64,000 nt of DNA from Hemicentrotus pulcherrimus (GCA_003118195.1 BEXV01000037.1:725559-789558), one strand, 5' to 3'; shown: positions 39,101-46,515, counted from the stretch's first letter. The notes: generated by a model not told the origin, from the sequence alone. Made by a program: numbers and translations.

Positions 39101-39858
39101 NNNNNNNNNNNNNNNNNNNNNNNNNNNNNNNNNNNNNNNNNNNNNNNNNNNNNNNNNNGGGGGGGGGGGGTTAAGTATGAGTGACATACTGTTAATAAGA
39201 GGCCAAAAAATGGAGTTTGTATGCTTTAAGCTATGATAACATTAAAAGGTATGTCTCAATACAAGGGGAAGTGCTTTTTGGTGGTGATGGTGCGGTGGAT
39301 ATAGATTTTTTAATTTAAAAAGGGTGGGAGGCTTCAAACTGCCCTTGTTTTAAGTACCATGAATAGGCTTGTATTTTGTGTTTTTAATGTGGTCTTTGGC
39401 TTGGGCAGTATGAATGAATAGTGATGTATTTTTGACTTATAAGAATTTAACAAGTTTGAATTTAAGAAGGGTTAGTACTTTTTTAGAATTTTTAAATCCC
39501 AGTTCCATATTTCATCTTTACCCTAATTTAAATGAAGATTTTTGACATCATGTTCAAATGGGGAAACCCAACTTGAAGGAATTTTGCTCTTTGAGTAGCA
39601 CGAAAAAGGAAAGGTAATTGAATAATTAAAAAGTTGGAAAAAGTTAGCCTTCTTGTACCAAATAGGAATTTTCTATGGAAATTCCAGTTGGGAATTTATG
39701 TTAAAAGGAAATAGATTTTCTTACTTTAATTTATGTGTTTCTTCTTTTTGTACTTTCAGATTAATCAAAGAGTTAGTGGTATCTGTGGTGGATATTGTGG
39801 AAAATGTTTTCCAGACAGGGGAGGCGGAAGATTATTACCTCTAACATTCCAATCATGA
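3011..39858 (+). CDS. ADAMTS9/20: ADAMTS9/ADAMTS20-like (GON-domain ADAMTS) metalloprotease gene, 3' part, 22 visible coding exons
   Basis: Family members are secreted zinc metalloproteases that cleave matrix proteoglycans and guide cell migration. Visible domain order: end of the cysteine-rich domain, spacer, 14 TSRs, GON domain. Exons: 3011-3147, 3749-3866, 5176-5271, 5593-5759, 6462-6588, 7342-7468, 8480-8687, 9515-9679, 10363-10527, 11228-11545, 12167-12331, 12951-13181, 13587-13748, 14329-14496, 29650-29817, 31733-31900, 32418-32609, 32888-33076, 33612-33750, 37472-37658, 38137-38273, 39760-39858. All junctions are GT-AG and phases agree, except across the 38299-39158 gap, which must hide coding sequence. 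About 1200 residues are visible. With TSR1 upstream the total would be 15 TSRs, as in vertebrate ADAMTS9; the GON domain restricts the family to ADAMTS9/20/gon-1. The catalytic, disintegrin and TSR1 exons precede the window. The gene could be a single pre-duplication orthologue of ADAMTS9 and ADAMTS20. Introns not described separately showed me nothing recognisable. Confidence 0.93.
3749..3866 (+). CDS. ADAMTS9/20: ADAMTS exon 2: end of cysteine-rich domain, start of spacer
   Basis: Acceptor taattcag, donor gtaggt. It contains the near-invariant ADAMTS block AGCDHVL...[13 protein letters not shown]. Starts phase 0 and ends phase 1, matching the next exon. Confidence 0.95.
3881..3960 (+). mobile_element. 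80-bp TTAA-ended MITE-like element, copy A
   Basis: Exactly 80 bp from TTAA to TTAA, with outer ends ttaatccg and atgggttaa. An internal block ttattcccataggc is shared exactly with the reverse complement of 44791-44870, also 80 bp and TTAA-ended. Lies in the intron just after exon 2. No coding capacity, so a non-autonomous DNA element is inferred. Confidence 0.6.
3957..4485 (+). mobile_element. Non-autonomous DNA element with about 20-bp terminal inverted repeats
   Basis: The left end ttaaagggaaatccaacctt is a close inverted match to the right end, whose reverse complement begins ttacagggcaatccaaccct. The interior of about 490 bp has no open frame. The left terminus shares its TTAA with the adjoining 80-bp element. 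A fragment matching the right end (gttggattgccctttaa) recurs near 8010 and 8415, so the family is present more than once in this gene. Confidence 0.55.
4827..4972 (+). mobile_element. Foldback/MITE element, 'cctgtttcacaaa' family, copy 1
   Basis: Terminal inverted repeats cctgtttcacaaa / tttgtgaaatgggg. The interior shares ctgataac, agcaaggattt and a long near-identical 3' stretch (aacaaaaactgtcatttgtc, then actgatgacaagtt) with 59103-59253. A third, more diverged relative is at 33440-33590. Intronic and non-coding. Confidence 0.65.
5176..5271 (+). CDS. ADAMTS9/20: ADAMTS exon 3: spacer domain
   Basis: Acceptor tttttcag, donor gtaagt. It reads [19 protein letters not shown]...EDDNYL, the characteristic start of the ADAMTS spacer (IPxGxTxIxI followed by DNYLAL). 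Phase 1 at both ends. Confidence 0.95.
5593..5759 (+). CDS. ADAMTS9/20: ADAMTS exon 4: spacer domain
   Basis: Acceptor cctctacag, donor gtgagt. It continues [19 protein letters not shown], then an [10 protein letters not shown] block and RAINLY, as in the ADAMTS9 spacer. Starts phase 1 and ends phase 0. Confidence 0.94.
6462..6588 (+). CDS. ADAMTS9/20: ADAMTS exon 5: spacer end and start of TSR2
   Basis: Two acceptors are close together (atctag before 6462, ctgtag before 6475). Only the first keeps the frame; the second would give an immediate stop. It reads [16 protein letters not shown], then [10 protein letters not shown], the Trp-Trp-Cys start of TSR2. Donor gtatgt, ends phase 1. Confidence 0.92.
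7112..7171 (+). repeat. Degenerate telomere-like (CCCTAA)n tract
   Basis: About 60 bp of imperfect hexamers such as cctaaccctaaacctaacc, interrupted once by attggcta, inside the intron before exon 6. Matches the metazoan telomere unit on the C-rich strand but is short and interstitial. Confidence 0.6.
7342..7468 (+). CDS. ADAMTS9/20: ADAMTS exon 6: remainder of TSR2
   Basis: Acceptor tctttgtag, donor gtaaga. It reads GMKQRVIRC...CNTRCIVR, with the C-terminal cysteines of TSR2. Starts phase 1 and ends phase 2, joined to the next exon through an Arg codon before the Trp of TSR3. Confidence 0.9.
7785..8469 (+). repeat. Near-identical 280-bp direct duplication flanking an N gap (probable assembly artefact)
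   Basis: Bases 7785-8064 recur at 8190-8469 (offset 405) with a single substitution seen (C at 7965, A at 8370). The copies flank 119 unknown bases (8065-8183), and both end in a poly-C run. The pattern fits an unresolved overlap or haplotype difference across a poly-C tract better than a real duplication. Only the second copy leads into exon 7. Confidence 0.75.
8480..8687 (+). CDS. ADAMTS9/20: ADAMTS exon 7: TSR3 and start of TSR4
   Basis: Acceptor tattattag lies 9 bases after a C10 run; donor gtaagt. It reads W-H-V-M-R-E-S-E-C, lacking the second Trp just as TSR3 of vertebrate ADAMTS9 does, then a Lys-rich loop, and ends W-E-Y-S-L-W-S-Q, the Trp pair of TSR4. Ends phase 0. Confidence 0.92.
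9515..9679 (+). CDS. ADAMTS9/20: ADAMTS exon 8: TSR4 core, start of TSR5
   Basis: 165 nt, phase 0 at both ends. Begins with the Cys codon of CSRSCNTG (C-x2-S/T-C-x2-G O-fucosylation consensus) and ends WSALEWSA, the Trp pair of TSR5. Acceptor tttgacag, donor gtaagt. Confidence 0.94.
10363..10527 (+). CDS. ADAMTS9/20: ADAMTS exon 9: TSR5 core, start of TSR6
   Basis: 165 nt, phase 0-0. Begins CSVTCGVG and ends WAPGQWDS. Acceptor tctcgccag, donor gtaagg. Confidence 0.95.
11228..11545 (+). CDS. ADAMTS9/20: ADAMTS exon 10: TSR6 core, Thr-rich linker, start of TSR7
   Basis: 318 nt, phase 0-0, about twice its neighbours. After CSVTCGSG...LPDCPIP comes a Thr/Pro/Ala-rich stretch ([15 protein letters not shown]), a mucin-type O-glycosylation candidate, then an Arg-rich stretch ([10 protein letters not shown]) before WRTGAWTP. 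The linker sits between TSR6 and TSR7, where vertebrate ADAMTS9 also has a spacer. Acceptor aatgcag, donor gtaagt. Confidence 0.94.
12167..12331 (+). CDS. ADAMTS9/20: ADAMTS exon 11: TSR7 core, start of TSR8
   Basis: 165 nt, phase 0-0. Begins CSMTCGPG and ends WRTGDWRE. The acceptor is aaaaag, with a C10 run (12143-12152) and T6 as the polypyrimidine tract. Donor gtgagt. Confidence 0.93.
12951..13181 (+). CDS. ADAMTS9/20: ADAMTS exon 12: TSR8 core, charged linker, start of TSR9
   Basis: 231 nt, phase 0-0. Begins CPVSCGEG. After CPTN a basic/polar linker ([20 protein letters not shown]) precedes WRTSTWSP. The linker position matches the second inter-TSR spacer of vertebrate ADAMTS9. Acceptor atcaacag, donor gtgagt. 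Confidence 0.94.
13587..13748 (+). CDS. ADAMTS9/20: ADAMTS exon 13: TSR9 core, start of TSR10
   Basis: 162 nt, phase 0-0. Begins CSVSCGEG and ends WDYGEWGQ. Acceptor acccacag, donor gtgagt. The longest open frame over this stretch is a different frame; the TSR cysteine pattern identifies the real one. Confidence 0.93.
14329..14496 (+). CDS. ADAMTS9/20: ADAMTS exon 14: TSR10 core, start of TSR11
   Basis: 168 nt, phase 0-0. Begins CSRTCDGG and ends WHTGTYST, in which the usual second Trp is Tyr. Acceptor tttttacag, donor gtaaaa (weak at +5). The next exon is 15 kb away. Read-through would add only Val-Lys before a stop. Confidence 0.92.
15783..16470 (+). repeat. Degenerate 50-bp minisatellite
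   Basis: Units begin ccaccgctgccaccaca and continue with ataaggagcc, aaattaacagccaacagatc. Starts at 15961, 16011, 16061, 16111, 16161, 16211 and 16261 are spaced exactly 50 bp; later starts near 16312 and 16361 are also about 50 apart. More diverged units extend on both sides. Intronic, with no consistent reading frame since 50 is not a multiple of 3. Confidence 0.85.
20700..20910 (+). promoter_or_regulatory. Candidate intronic enhancer: clustered octamer, homeodomain, CCAAT and DR1-like motifs
   Basis: Within 200 bp: DR1-like TGACCT-T-TGAACT (20715-20727), octamer ATGCAAAT (20728-20735), TTTGCAT (20750-20756), TAATTAATCA followed by ATTGG (about 20759-20772), CCGCCCCC (20792-20799), ATTGGATAAG (20841-20850), CACCTG (about 20864) and octamer-inverse ATTTGCAT (20902-20909). 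The stretch is less AT-rich than the intron around it. Function is inferred from motif density only. Confidence 0.3.
25671..25720. other. Assembly gap (50 N)
   Basis: Fifty unknown bases, followed by a poly-T run and the SINE-like repeat. Repeat-induced assembly break. Confidence 0.99.
25740..25934 (+). mobile_element. SINE-like repeat (resembles the sea-urchin SURF type)
   Basis: Contains cccaggtgaggtaaatgggt, acctggtaggattattcctt and gaagcgcatagagatgttat, a pattern I recall from tRNA-derived SINEs common in sea urchin genomes. The family name is from memory and not verified; boundaries are approximate. It supports the host assignment. Confidence 0.5.
27818..28130 (+). repeat. Diverged tandem duplication of about 150 bp
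   Basis: Blocks from 27818 and 27973 both read caaatagggaggatt, then tctgcacaact or a close variant, a shared run of ctcctttaa-type sequence, ttcattaatc, a 'gtctgg' block, and end in agcatgc-ttttca/atttca. The second copy carries an insertion around 28090. Non-coding intron sequence. Confidence 0.55.
29650..29817 (+). CDS. ADAMTS9/20: ADAMTS exon 15: TSR11 core, start of TSR12
   Basis: 168 nt, phase 0-0. Begins CSVTCDKG and ends WKSGDWGE. Acceptor gcatgcag, donor gtgggt. It joins in frame to exon 14 across the 15 kb intron, completing a TSR of normal length. Confidence 0.94.
31733..31900 (+). CDS. ADAMTS9/20: ADAMTS exon 16: TSR12 core, start of TSR13
   Basis: 168 nt, phase 0-0. Begins CSVTCGRG and ends WKKGRWTQ. 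Acceptor catttcag, donor gtgaga. Confidence 0.94.
31962..32100 (+). repeat. GGT/GAT trinucleotide-rich simple repeat
   Basis: Imperfect (GGTGAT)n grading into (GAT)n and GAGGAGGA, 60 bases after the exon 16 donor. The apparent Asp/Gly-rich open frame here is low-complexity intron, not coding. Confidence 0.8.
32418..32609 (+). CDS. ADAMTS9/20: ADAMTS exon 17: TSR13 core, start of TSR14
   Basis: 192 nt, phase 0-0. Begins CNETCGGG and ends FWVEGLWEE. The acceptor cttccag is preceded by a C12 run (32394-32405). Donor gtgagt. Confidence 0.94.
32888..33076 (+). CDS. ADAMTS9/20: ADAMTS exon 18: TSR14 core, start of TSR15
   Basis: 189 nt, phase 0-0. Begins CTRTCGAG and ends WKIGPWTT. Acceptor catctag. 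The donor gtacga is a weak match to consensus, but it is the only position that joins correctly to the next Cys-first exon. Confidence 0.9.
33440..33590 (+). mobile_element. Foldback/MITE element, 'cctgtttcataaa' family, copy 2
   Basis: Perfect 20-bp terminal inverted repeats gggccctgtttcataaaact / agttttatgaaacagggccc around a 110-bp interior with ataacaagtt blocks. It ends only about 20 bases before the exon 19 acceptor. Related in termini to 4827-4972 and 59103-59253. Confidence 0.7.
33612..33750 (+). CDS. ADAMTS9/20: ADAMTS exon 19: TSR15 core
   Basis: 139 nt, phase 0 to phase 1. Begins CSKSCGDG and ends ...ICNSRP plus one base of the next Cys codon. Acceptor ctctacag, donor gtaagt. Last TSR before the GON domain, as in ADAMTS9. 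Confidence 0.94.
35131..35750 (+). repeat. 68/69-bp minisatellite, nine units
   Basis: gtgcattctta begins units at 35131, 35199, 35267, 35336, 35404, 35473, 35542, 35611 and 35680, so the period alternates 68 and 69. Consensus parts: aataggggtttagagaa, cccattcccactgccagtga, agtgcagag. Units are highly similar, indicating recent expansion. Minus-strand open frames across it are by-products. Confidence 0.95.
36265..36400. repeat. Large imperfect foldback hairpin
   Basis: The left arm atgatgcacaggtttgagtg... and the right arm (...aattaaacctgtgcatcat) are inverted copies: 15 bases at the outer end match perfectly and pairing continues with mismatches almost to the centre, so the whole 130 bp can fold. 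Could be a MITE relic or a structured RNA; no seed for either is proven. Confidence 0.6.
36469..36549. repeat. Two consecutive small hairpins
   Basis: 36469-36480 (atggcaaatcat) pairs with 36504-36516 with one bulge. 36520-36530 (catgctttccg) pairs perfectly with 36539-36549 around an 8-base loop. They lie directly after the larger foldback. Confidence 0.65.
37472..37658 (+). CDS. ADAMTS9/20: ADAMTS exon 20: GON domain, first part
   Basis: Acceptor tttttccag, donor gtaaga; phase 1 to phase 2. It reads [12 protein letters not shown]...[20 protein letters not shown]...PAEYLTLP...[10 protein letters not shown], matching the GON-domain start (C-x-D, DGDY, G-x-L-L-x-I-F-C, EN[FY]SE). The open frame extends upstream with a hydrophobic stretch, but that part is intron. 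Confidence 0.95.
38137..38273 (+). CDS. ADAMTS9/20: ADAMTS exon 21: GON domain, middle
   Basis: Acceptor tttccag, donor gtaagt; phase 2 to phase 1. It reads [20 protein letters not shown]...[18 protein letters not shown], the conserved CP-NG-R-DDCxC and F-KIRI segments of the GON domain. Confidence 0.95.
38299..39158. other. Assembly gap (860 N) hiding part of the GON domain
   Basis: Compared with the vertebrate GON domain, roughly 65-70 residues between exon 21 and the last exon are missing. The hidden coding sequence must be 2 mod 3 in length to connect phase 1 to phase 0. A G12 run follows the gap directly. Confidence 0.9.
39760..39858 (+). CDS. ADAMTS9/20: ADAMTS last coding exon: end of GON domain and stop
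   Basis: Acceptor tactttcag. It reads [15 protein letters not shown], the diagnostic GON-domain C-terminus, then a short Gly/Leu-rich tail and TGA at 39856-39858. A gtgaga follows shortly after the stop and could be a donor for a 3'-UTR intron, but this is unproven. Confidence 0.93.
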   Translation: MNQRVSGICGGYCGKCFPDRGGGRLLPLTFQS

Positions 39859-39933
39859 CTCAGGTGAGATATATATATATATACACTCTATCATTTTTAC
39901 TAGATTTTTCTTAATTTGTTGTCGATTTTATTC

Positions 39934-39939
39934 AATAAA
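39934..39939 (+). terminator. Candidate poly(A) signal AATAAA for the ADAMTS gene
   Basis: First AATAAA after the stop codon, 76 bases downstream. Others follow (for example near 43333), so the true 3' end cannot be chosen from sequence. Confidence 0.25.
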
Positions 39940-42900
39940 GTTTTGAGGTTCAGTATTTGCTCTCAGTAGAAATTTAATAAATGTTTTTAGATATTGAAGC
40001 GGGTTTCATCTTATTCTTCACATATCACTGATTTTCAATCTCCTATTCATAATGGGTTTTTTTTCCCCTCACCATTCAAAAAAGTTGATTATGTTGGAGA
40101 AATTAAGTACATTATCGCACTTGTGTCTATACTGCAGCGATAGAAACCGGGTGGTTCATATCTGTGAGAAATTATGCACGTACATTATATCAGTGACTAA
40201 ATTGAACTCAAATTTTAAAGCTTCCAATTATCTCGATGTTCTTTTATGCAATTTATGGTCGGGCTTTAACATATGTTTTTGTTCTCTCTTTTCATTTCTT
40301 TCCGCTTATTCCACCTCAACAGGGACATGTAGATTATTCCAATTTTCTGTACATGCTGTAAATACTATTTTTATTATTTATCACAAGATGTATTATAGTA
40401 AACCAGAGATAATTTATATTTTATATACAGCACTTTGATATAAGAGAAGAAAAGAAAACTCAATATTTTTGTGGGAGATATGGCCATTATGGCGAGGAGA
40501 AGGGAGAGGGGGTTCATTTAAGGGGGTGGGGGTAGGGATGTACAGAGAGGCTCTGCTTGTTTTTGACTGACTACCGTGGCAAGATGACGCAGAGAAATGG
40601 ACCAACGCTTGACTTTTCTTCAGGATCTTCTGAAACTCAACAACGAATGCTGCAATTCTGACTGTATTTTTGCTGTCGTGTTGTTTGGACTGCCTGAGAC
40701 TGTGAACTTCTAGTTATATATGCAAGACTTTGTTTTTATAACAAGCTTATCTGTTGTTCTACTTTGTACTGTACATGTATTGAGAACAAATCTAGCAATT
40801 TGCATTTACATACCTCAACGAGGTGTTATTAAGTGTTTGCATATTTCTATCAAAACAACAACAATTTTTTGAAGGATGTGCAACTGCATGGAATCTTTAA
40901 ACATTTGGCTTTTATACAGTTTTATAATTGAGGTGTTACAGAAACTCTTGCAAACTCTAACACATTCATGTTATTTATGTTATGCTATTTTTTACATAAA
41001 TTTGTTATTGTTGCTTGTGTCCCTTTTGTAATAGGAAAGGATTTTCTACATATGTTAACTTGGTTTTACAAAGGCATCACATTGCAGGCTACCTCTGTAT
41101 AGGTTCTTACATACGCAAAACAAGAAGACACTTTGAATATTGTGTTTTGAGTATATAGATATGGGAGTATGCCTGGGGTTGACAGTTTCAGTTGCCTGTA
41201 TGTTATTCATACTTTTGTTCAAATGCACAAATTAATCACAATTAATGACTATGCAAAAGGACTACCCGTAAAAGAAACACTGCCCAAGTTCGATACCTCA
41301 ATTAAAAGTCCCAAATGCACATATGCTGCTTCAAACTCCTATATGTACATGTAGTATAAGTATGTTTCTGCCATATATTCAACTCAGGGCTGTTGCTTTT
41401 GACTGCTCAAGAAATCCTCACTGAGGCAGAAAAGGGTTAATATTTCCTGTGACATAAGCACTGCTTCCAATTTGAAGTTGGAGTGACGTTAGTTAGCGAT
41501 TCATAGTGTGTGTGTGTGTGTGCACATAGTGATGACCTGACAAACATTTGGTATTACACCAATTTTTTGGATAGATATACATGTATGTAGTTCCAAAGTG
41601 ATAGATAAAAATGATAGTGTATATGCAGGGTTCTTAGATGCTTTCTTGCCTGTGCAGTTATTTTATGTCTCACATTAATACCTATAAATAACTTTTTATA
41701 GTATTTTCTACCCCCTTTGATATATTCCTGTTTTTGTTGATAGTCAATTTTGATGAATTTAACCTTGTGTATCAATTGTGATAACATAGAGAGTGTTTTT
41801 TCTTTATTTGATCCAAATCAAGCTTTGAATAATGATGGAATATTAGAAGATTGTGTTTTTTCTTTTTCTGGACTTACTCAAAATTGGGAGTAGGAGGGAT
41901 TACTTTCCCCTAGTTAAAGTATTCTATTAAAAACTGCCTGGCTTTAAATATTGTAATTATAAGATTTCTCAGAAGAATTTCGGTGATGATGAGGTTGAGA
42001 TGTATGAAATATTGGAGATCTACTCACTGACAATTTTTATGCCTCGATTTTACAGACACGATTCATGCATGGTATCGATAGTGATATTTCAAAACAAAAA
42101 ATGAGAAATCATTTTTTTATTCAGTGTCTGAAACTGAAACTCAAACCAAAATTTACATGTACTTCCTTTCCTCTCTTCTCAAGCGTGTATTTCTTGACAA
42201 ATCAGTTTTTAACAGCCTCAATTAATTAACATTTAGCCAAATTTTGATGTACATGCATACCGGTAGTATTGTTATGACTTTAGAAAAATGGTGTACTCCG
42301 TATCATATATATGTCAAGGTATGTTCATGGTAGTTCTTACTGTCTTTGTAGTTTGTTTACATTCAATGTTTGAACTTTTTACCCCAATAATTTGCAATGT
42401 GGTGAAAGGTAGGAAATGGAAAAGCTATTTTAATACATGATATGTCAAATGGTGCTGCCTATTCTATACAAGTACAAGCTGAAAGTATGGTACTTGAATC
42501 TTCTGTGTGATGTACATATGTATATATTCATTAACTTAAAAAAACAGTATTCTCTAGAACTATGCAATGTTATACAACAGGAGTTATCTTGCTCCCCATT
42601 TTATGTAAATGATGCTTGTCATTTTTTAGGAGTCTTTTTCATCATTATTTATGTTCATATTGCCAAGCACTCAACATCTCCCCTCTATACATTTACATTG
42701 TATTGCCATATATCTCCTTGGTCAATGGATGCATGGCGAGATGTTGCAGACATCTATTGTGGTATTTTTTTTTTAGCCTTTATATTTCATATTAAACTTG
42801 TTTTTTATATTGGTATTATGATATATATATATATATTTTGGATTTCATCACAAAAGAAACAAATTAACTCTCCTTGGATAGCAATGTTATTAGATTTAAA

Positions 42901-42956
42901 AAAGGATAAATGTGGAAAGGAATACTAGACCTAGGAAATAATAAATGGTAGAAAAT

Positions 42957-43070
42957 ACCATATATCAAGGGTTGTGACACAAAGACGCAACTCCATATTT
43001 TGAACCACTTTTTCTCAAAAATGCAAAAAAGGAGTTACGTCTTTGCGTCACTGACCCCTCGATACATAGG
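42957..43070. repeat. Foldback hairpin in the ADAMTS 3' flank
   Basis: The left arm 42974-42994 (gtgacacaaagacgcaactcc) and the right arm 43031-43051 are inverted copies with two mismatches around a 36-base loop. Weaker pairing continues outward (ccatatatcaaggg against ccctcgatacatagg). Confidence 0.6.
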
Positions 43071-44790
43071 TGGAAATACTATATGAAAGTACAGATAAAT
43101 GATATTGACCTAGATCATGAACTCTCTAACTTTTGAAGCAAATGGAATCGGTGAAATGCCTAAAATCATCTAGCACAAACTTTTGTTTTGTATTATTCCT
43201 TCTGCTAGCTTGTAGTCAGCATGTTGCATTGCTGGAGTATTCTTTTCATGACATTTTGACAATGGCATTCTTTTAAATTTATTCCGTCTTTGTTTTGAAT
43301 AGATGTTGTTGGCGCAAATTTTAACTTTTAGAATAAAATGTTTTCATGAATATGGTGCTTATATTTCATTTTTAACCAATATATAAAAAGTCTGCTTTTC
43401 TATCAAAACATGTGTTGAACTTGCTTGGAAAAATGTTATTTTCTTCTTTTTTGAATATTTAGTGAGACTATTTAATGCTGATTTTGAAAGCCAACTTGCA
43501 ATGCTCATTGTTCTTTGTCATATTTGTGGTTCTTCAAGTTGTACATGTCTACACACGTAATTCCATTTTAACATTACTGTGTTTAAAAATCTACATTGTT
43601 TCTCAGTCATTATATTTGTAAAAGAAAACCTACAATCCTTTGAAAATATTATATTGCCAAAGATAATAGATTTTAGCCAGTCAGTACCAGATTCTGGTAT
43701 GCTTTGACATTATTAATATCTATCACATTTGACAAAGAAAAAGTTCCTAAGGAAATTGATCACGCCGACAAAGGCCACATCCCAAAGTGAAAATGTGATT
43801 AGCGATCTTCAAGCATGTTTGTCAATGTTAATTGTGGTAAACAAATAAACATGTGGACTTCTATGATTGCAATTAAACGTTTGTGAAAGAAAAGACCAGT
43901 CTGCTCAAATTCAAAGAGGTTTCTACCCAGACTTGGGTATAGACTCAACTCTAACTCAAACACTAGGCATAAATAGAAAGAAAGTCTGTATGCAAGTCTG
44001 TATGCAATTTTGCATTCTGACTTTTATCATGCATTTACAATAATTTGAATGCAATAATTTTGTTACTTCATGTAGATCTATGCCGTTTATTTAAGTTGAA
44101 GAGTCTGTGAATTTAAATGCATTCATGTAATGATCTGTTCATCTGGTTGTCACTAGCAAGTTTGAGTTTAGAAGAACCGGTATATATGAAATTTGATTAC
44201 TGGTATTTAGTAAACTGGTCTATTCTCCCTCTATCTTTGCTGCTTGAGCCATGCAAGGCCTTGCCAGAACAGCAACAGGGTATTATACAGTATTGACCTA
44301 GACTGCAATCACATGACACCCCAAAATCAGACTGACTATAAGACAATACTGGTGTAGAGTCTGTTTGGCAGTATGATTGCGGGCATGTGGTAGACAGACC
44401 CAGAAAATGCCCCTACGCCAAACTGGAACGAGTTTTATGGTATCTGTGAGGAATAATTACTCTTTCAACAAGAAATATGTATTTTATCTTGGGCATTTTT
44501 TAAATTTGGCTTTCCACGTCATTGTGGAACAAGCTTGTAGGTGAAGGTGTTTTCTTCAGCTTTGAAGTATATTAACAATCCGTGTGTAGCTCTACTATTT
44601 TGTCCTTATGTTTCTTTGCTGCTTATGAATTATAAGGTTGAAACTGTGACAGTATTTTGTGTTTATCACTGCATTATCTTGAGGGAATAGGGGTTGGTCA
44701 TTGTAGTGGCGTATATGACCATTTATAACTGCACTAGTTTTCATGCTCAATTATTAACTGGCAAAGAAAATAGCTGTGAATATCATGTAC

Positions 44791-44870
44791 TTAACCCATT
44801 GCTTACAGGAACCTGGTGGTCCCTGTGTTAAGCCTATGGGAATAAGATAATTCAGTAGTCAACGGGTTAA
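44791..44870 (-). mobile_element. 80-bp TTAA-ended MITE-like element, copy B
   Basis: Reverse complement aligns end to end with 3881-3960: same 80-bp length, TTAA ends, a shared tgactactg block near one end and a shared ttattcccataggc block inside. Orientation is opposite to copy A. Confidence 0.6.
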
Positions 44871-46416
44871 TATCAAGACTTAAGGCAACTTCTCTGCCAC
44901 AAATGAATCATTTTTGCTAAATGATTGAAGATATTGTGGGAGAAGAATTCACATTCACAAGGCTGCAGTCATGGAGAACTTTCACTGATGAATCAATGTT
45001 AATAAATACAATTAGATCATGATGATTAATTCTCGTTTCAAAATAATAGCTTTAGAACACAAAAGAAAATAATTCCCCCCCCCCTTTTTTTTTACATGTT
45101 CAACATGTTCCTTTTTACAAATAAAACTTAATTGAAAATAAAATGTAGCATCATATCTACAAGTAAAACCATGTTAAATGTATTGTTAATGAGATCAGTG
45201 TACTTCTTGAAACCTCATTTCTAGCAATGTACCACAGGTCTATCTATATACATGCTGCAAAAGACTGAGGGCTCCAACATACTTCGATGTATTTTTTCAT
45301 TTTATTCATTCTTTCTACTATCAGAGAATGTGTGATCTGTACATAGTCCTTTAATGAAAATTAAAAAATGAATTGAATATTTAAAAGGTCAAAAGAAAAA
45401 AAAATACAATAAACAATGATGAAAAGGAATATAATTATCTTTTTGTTGGATGTGAATGGTTATTATTTGGTGTGTTTCTTATATGATGTTGAATGGAAGG
45501 AAAAGGAGAGAGTAAGAGTATTGTGTTCTAGAATGAGAGAAGAAAGGACAGAAGAAACAACATATTTCAGATTTCTGTAAATAATGCAATACAATTTTTG
45601 GCTCATTATATGCTTCTAAAAAAAATGTAGGAAAATACATGTATGTTCTATCCTCAATCATTAGGAAGAAATTAATGTGATAAAAGACGTACTGGTAGTT
45701 ATAAAAATAAATCTGAGAAATAATCTATGTAAATACAGTATTTTAATAACATTGAATGTTACAATATATATACCTTGGTCCAAATAATATGCTTCATGTA
45801 CACAAATTTGCAGATTATCTTACAACAAAGTATCAAAATAATAAACTTTAGCTGAAAATGTACTACCTTGTATATTAATGTATTCTAAAGAGCAAGTAAA
45901 CTCCTCAGATTAGTTGGCTCGATCAAAAGAAGTAATCTCAGAGAATCAGAATTAAGATATCAAATAATGCTTGATGGCATTTTCTTGCCAATGTTTTATA
46001 CATACACAGGTACATGTATGAAATGTTTTTTTGATATAATATTGAAGGAAAAACGAGGCATGAAGAAATCATCCCCTTTATAGAGACATAATTAATGGAT
46101 GACATTTTCTACATAAAAGCATATGGTTAGTAGTTCCATTATTTCACAAATAATGTCCTAGTCTCTAATTCCTCTCCAAGAGGCAGCAATCTTTAATAAA
46201 TTAAAGGAGCTACACAAAGAAAATTTACTAAAAACTGATAAAAAGAACAAATTACATATGGATGGAAAGATTTTCTCTTGAAAAACATGAATAGTTTGCT
46301 GAGAAATCATATAGATATGGTGATAAGGTGTAAAATGCAATTTTTCAAGACCCTTCTTAGACCCCCAAGCGCCCCCGAACGTAAGCCAAACACACGAGTG
46401 TAGCGAGCTCTGAATA

Positions 46417-46515
46417 GTGACGTCACACCCTGGACAAACAGCTCGGTACCAAGCGGAAGCTAGCAGCCTTTTTTAACAGCCGTGTCCAGGGTGTGACGTC
46501 ACAATAATGACGTCA
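46417..46515. repeat. Perfect 20-bp inverted repeat with three TGACGTCA octamers
   Basis: Arms 46417-46436 (gtgacgtcacaccctggaca) and 46483-46502 are perfect reverse complements around a 46-base loop. The palindromic CRE/ATF octamer TGACGTCA occurs at 46418-46425, 46494-46501 and 46508-46515. Lies beyond the nischarin stop, perhaps within or just past its 3' UTR. Mobile-element arms or a regulatory site are both possible. Confidence 0.7.

Noticed and set aside
38261..39236. Two long open frames of more than 300 codons
   Set aside because: Made almost entirely of N positions in the gap.
42437..42928. 163-codon + frame in the intergenic space
   Set aside because: AT-rich composition rich in Ile/Phe/Tyr/Lys, no domain, no splice or conservation clue. 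Probably chance in 3' flank.
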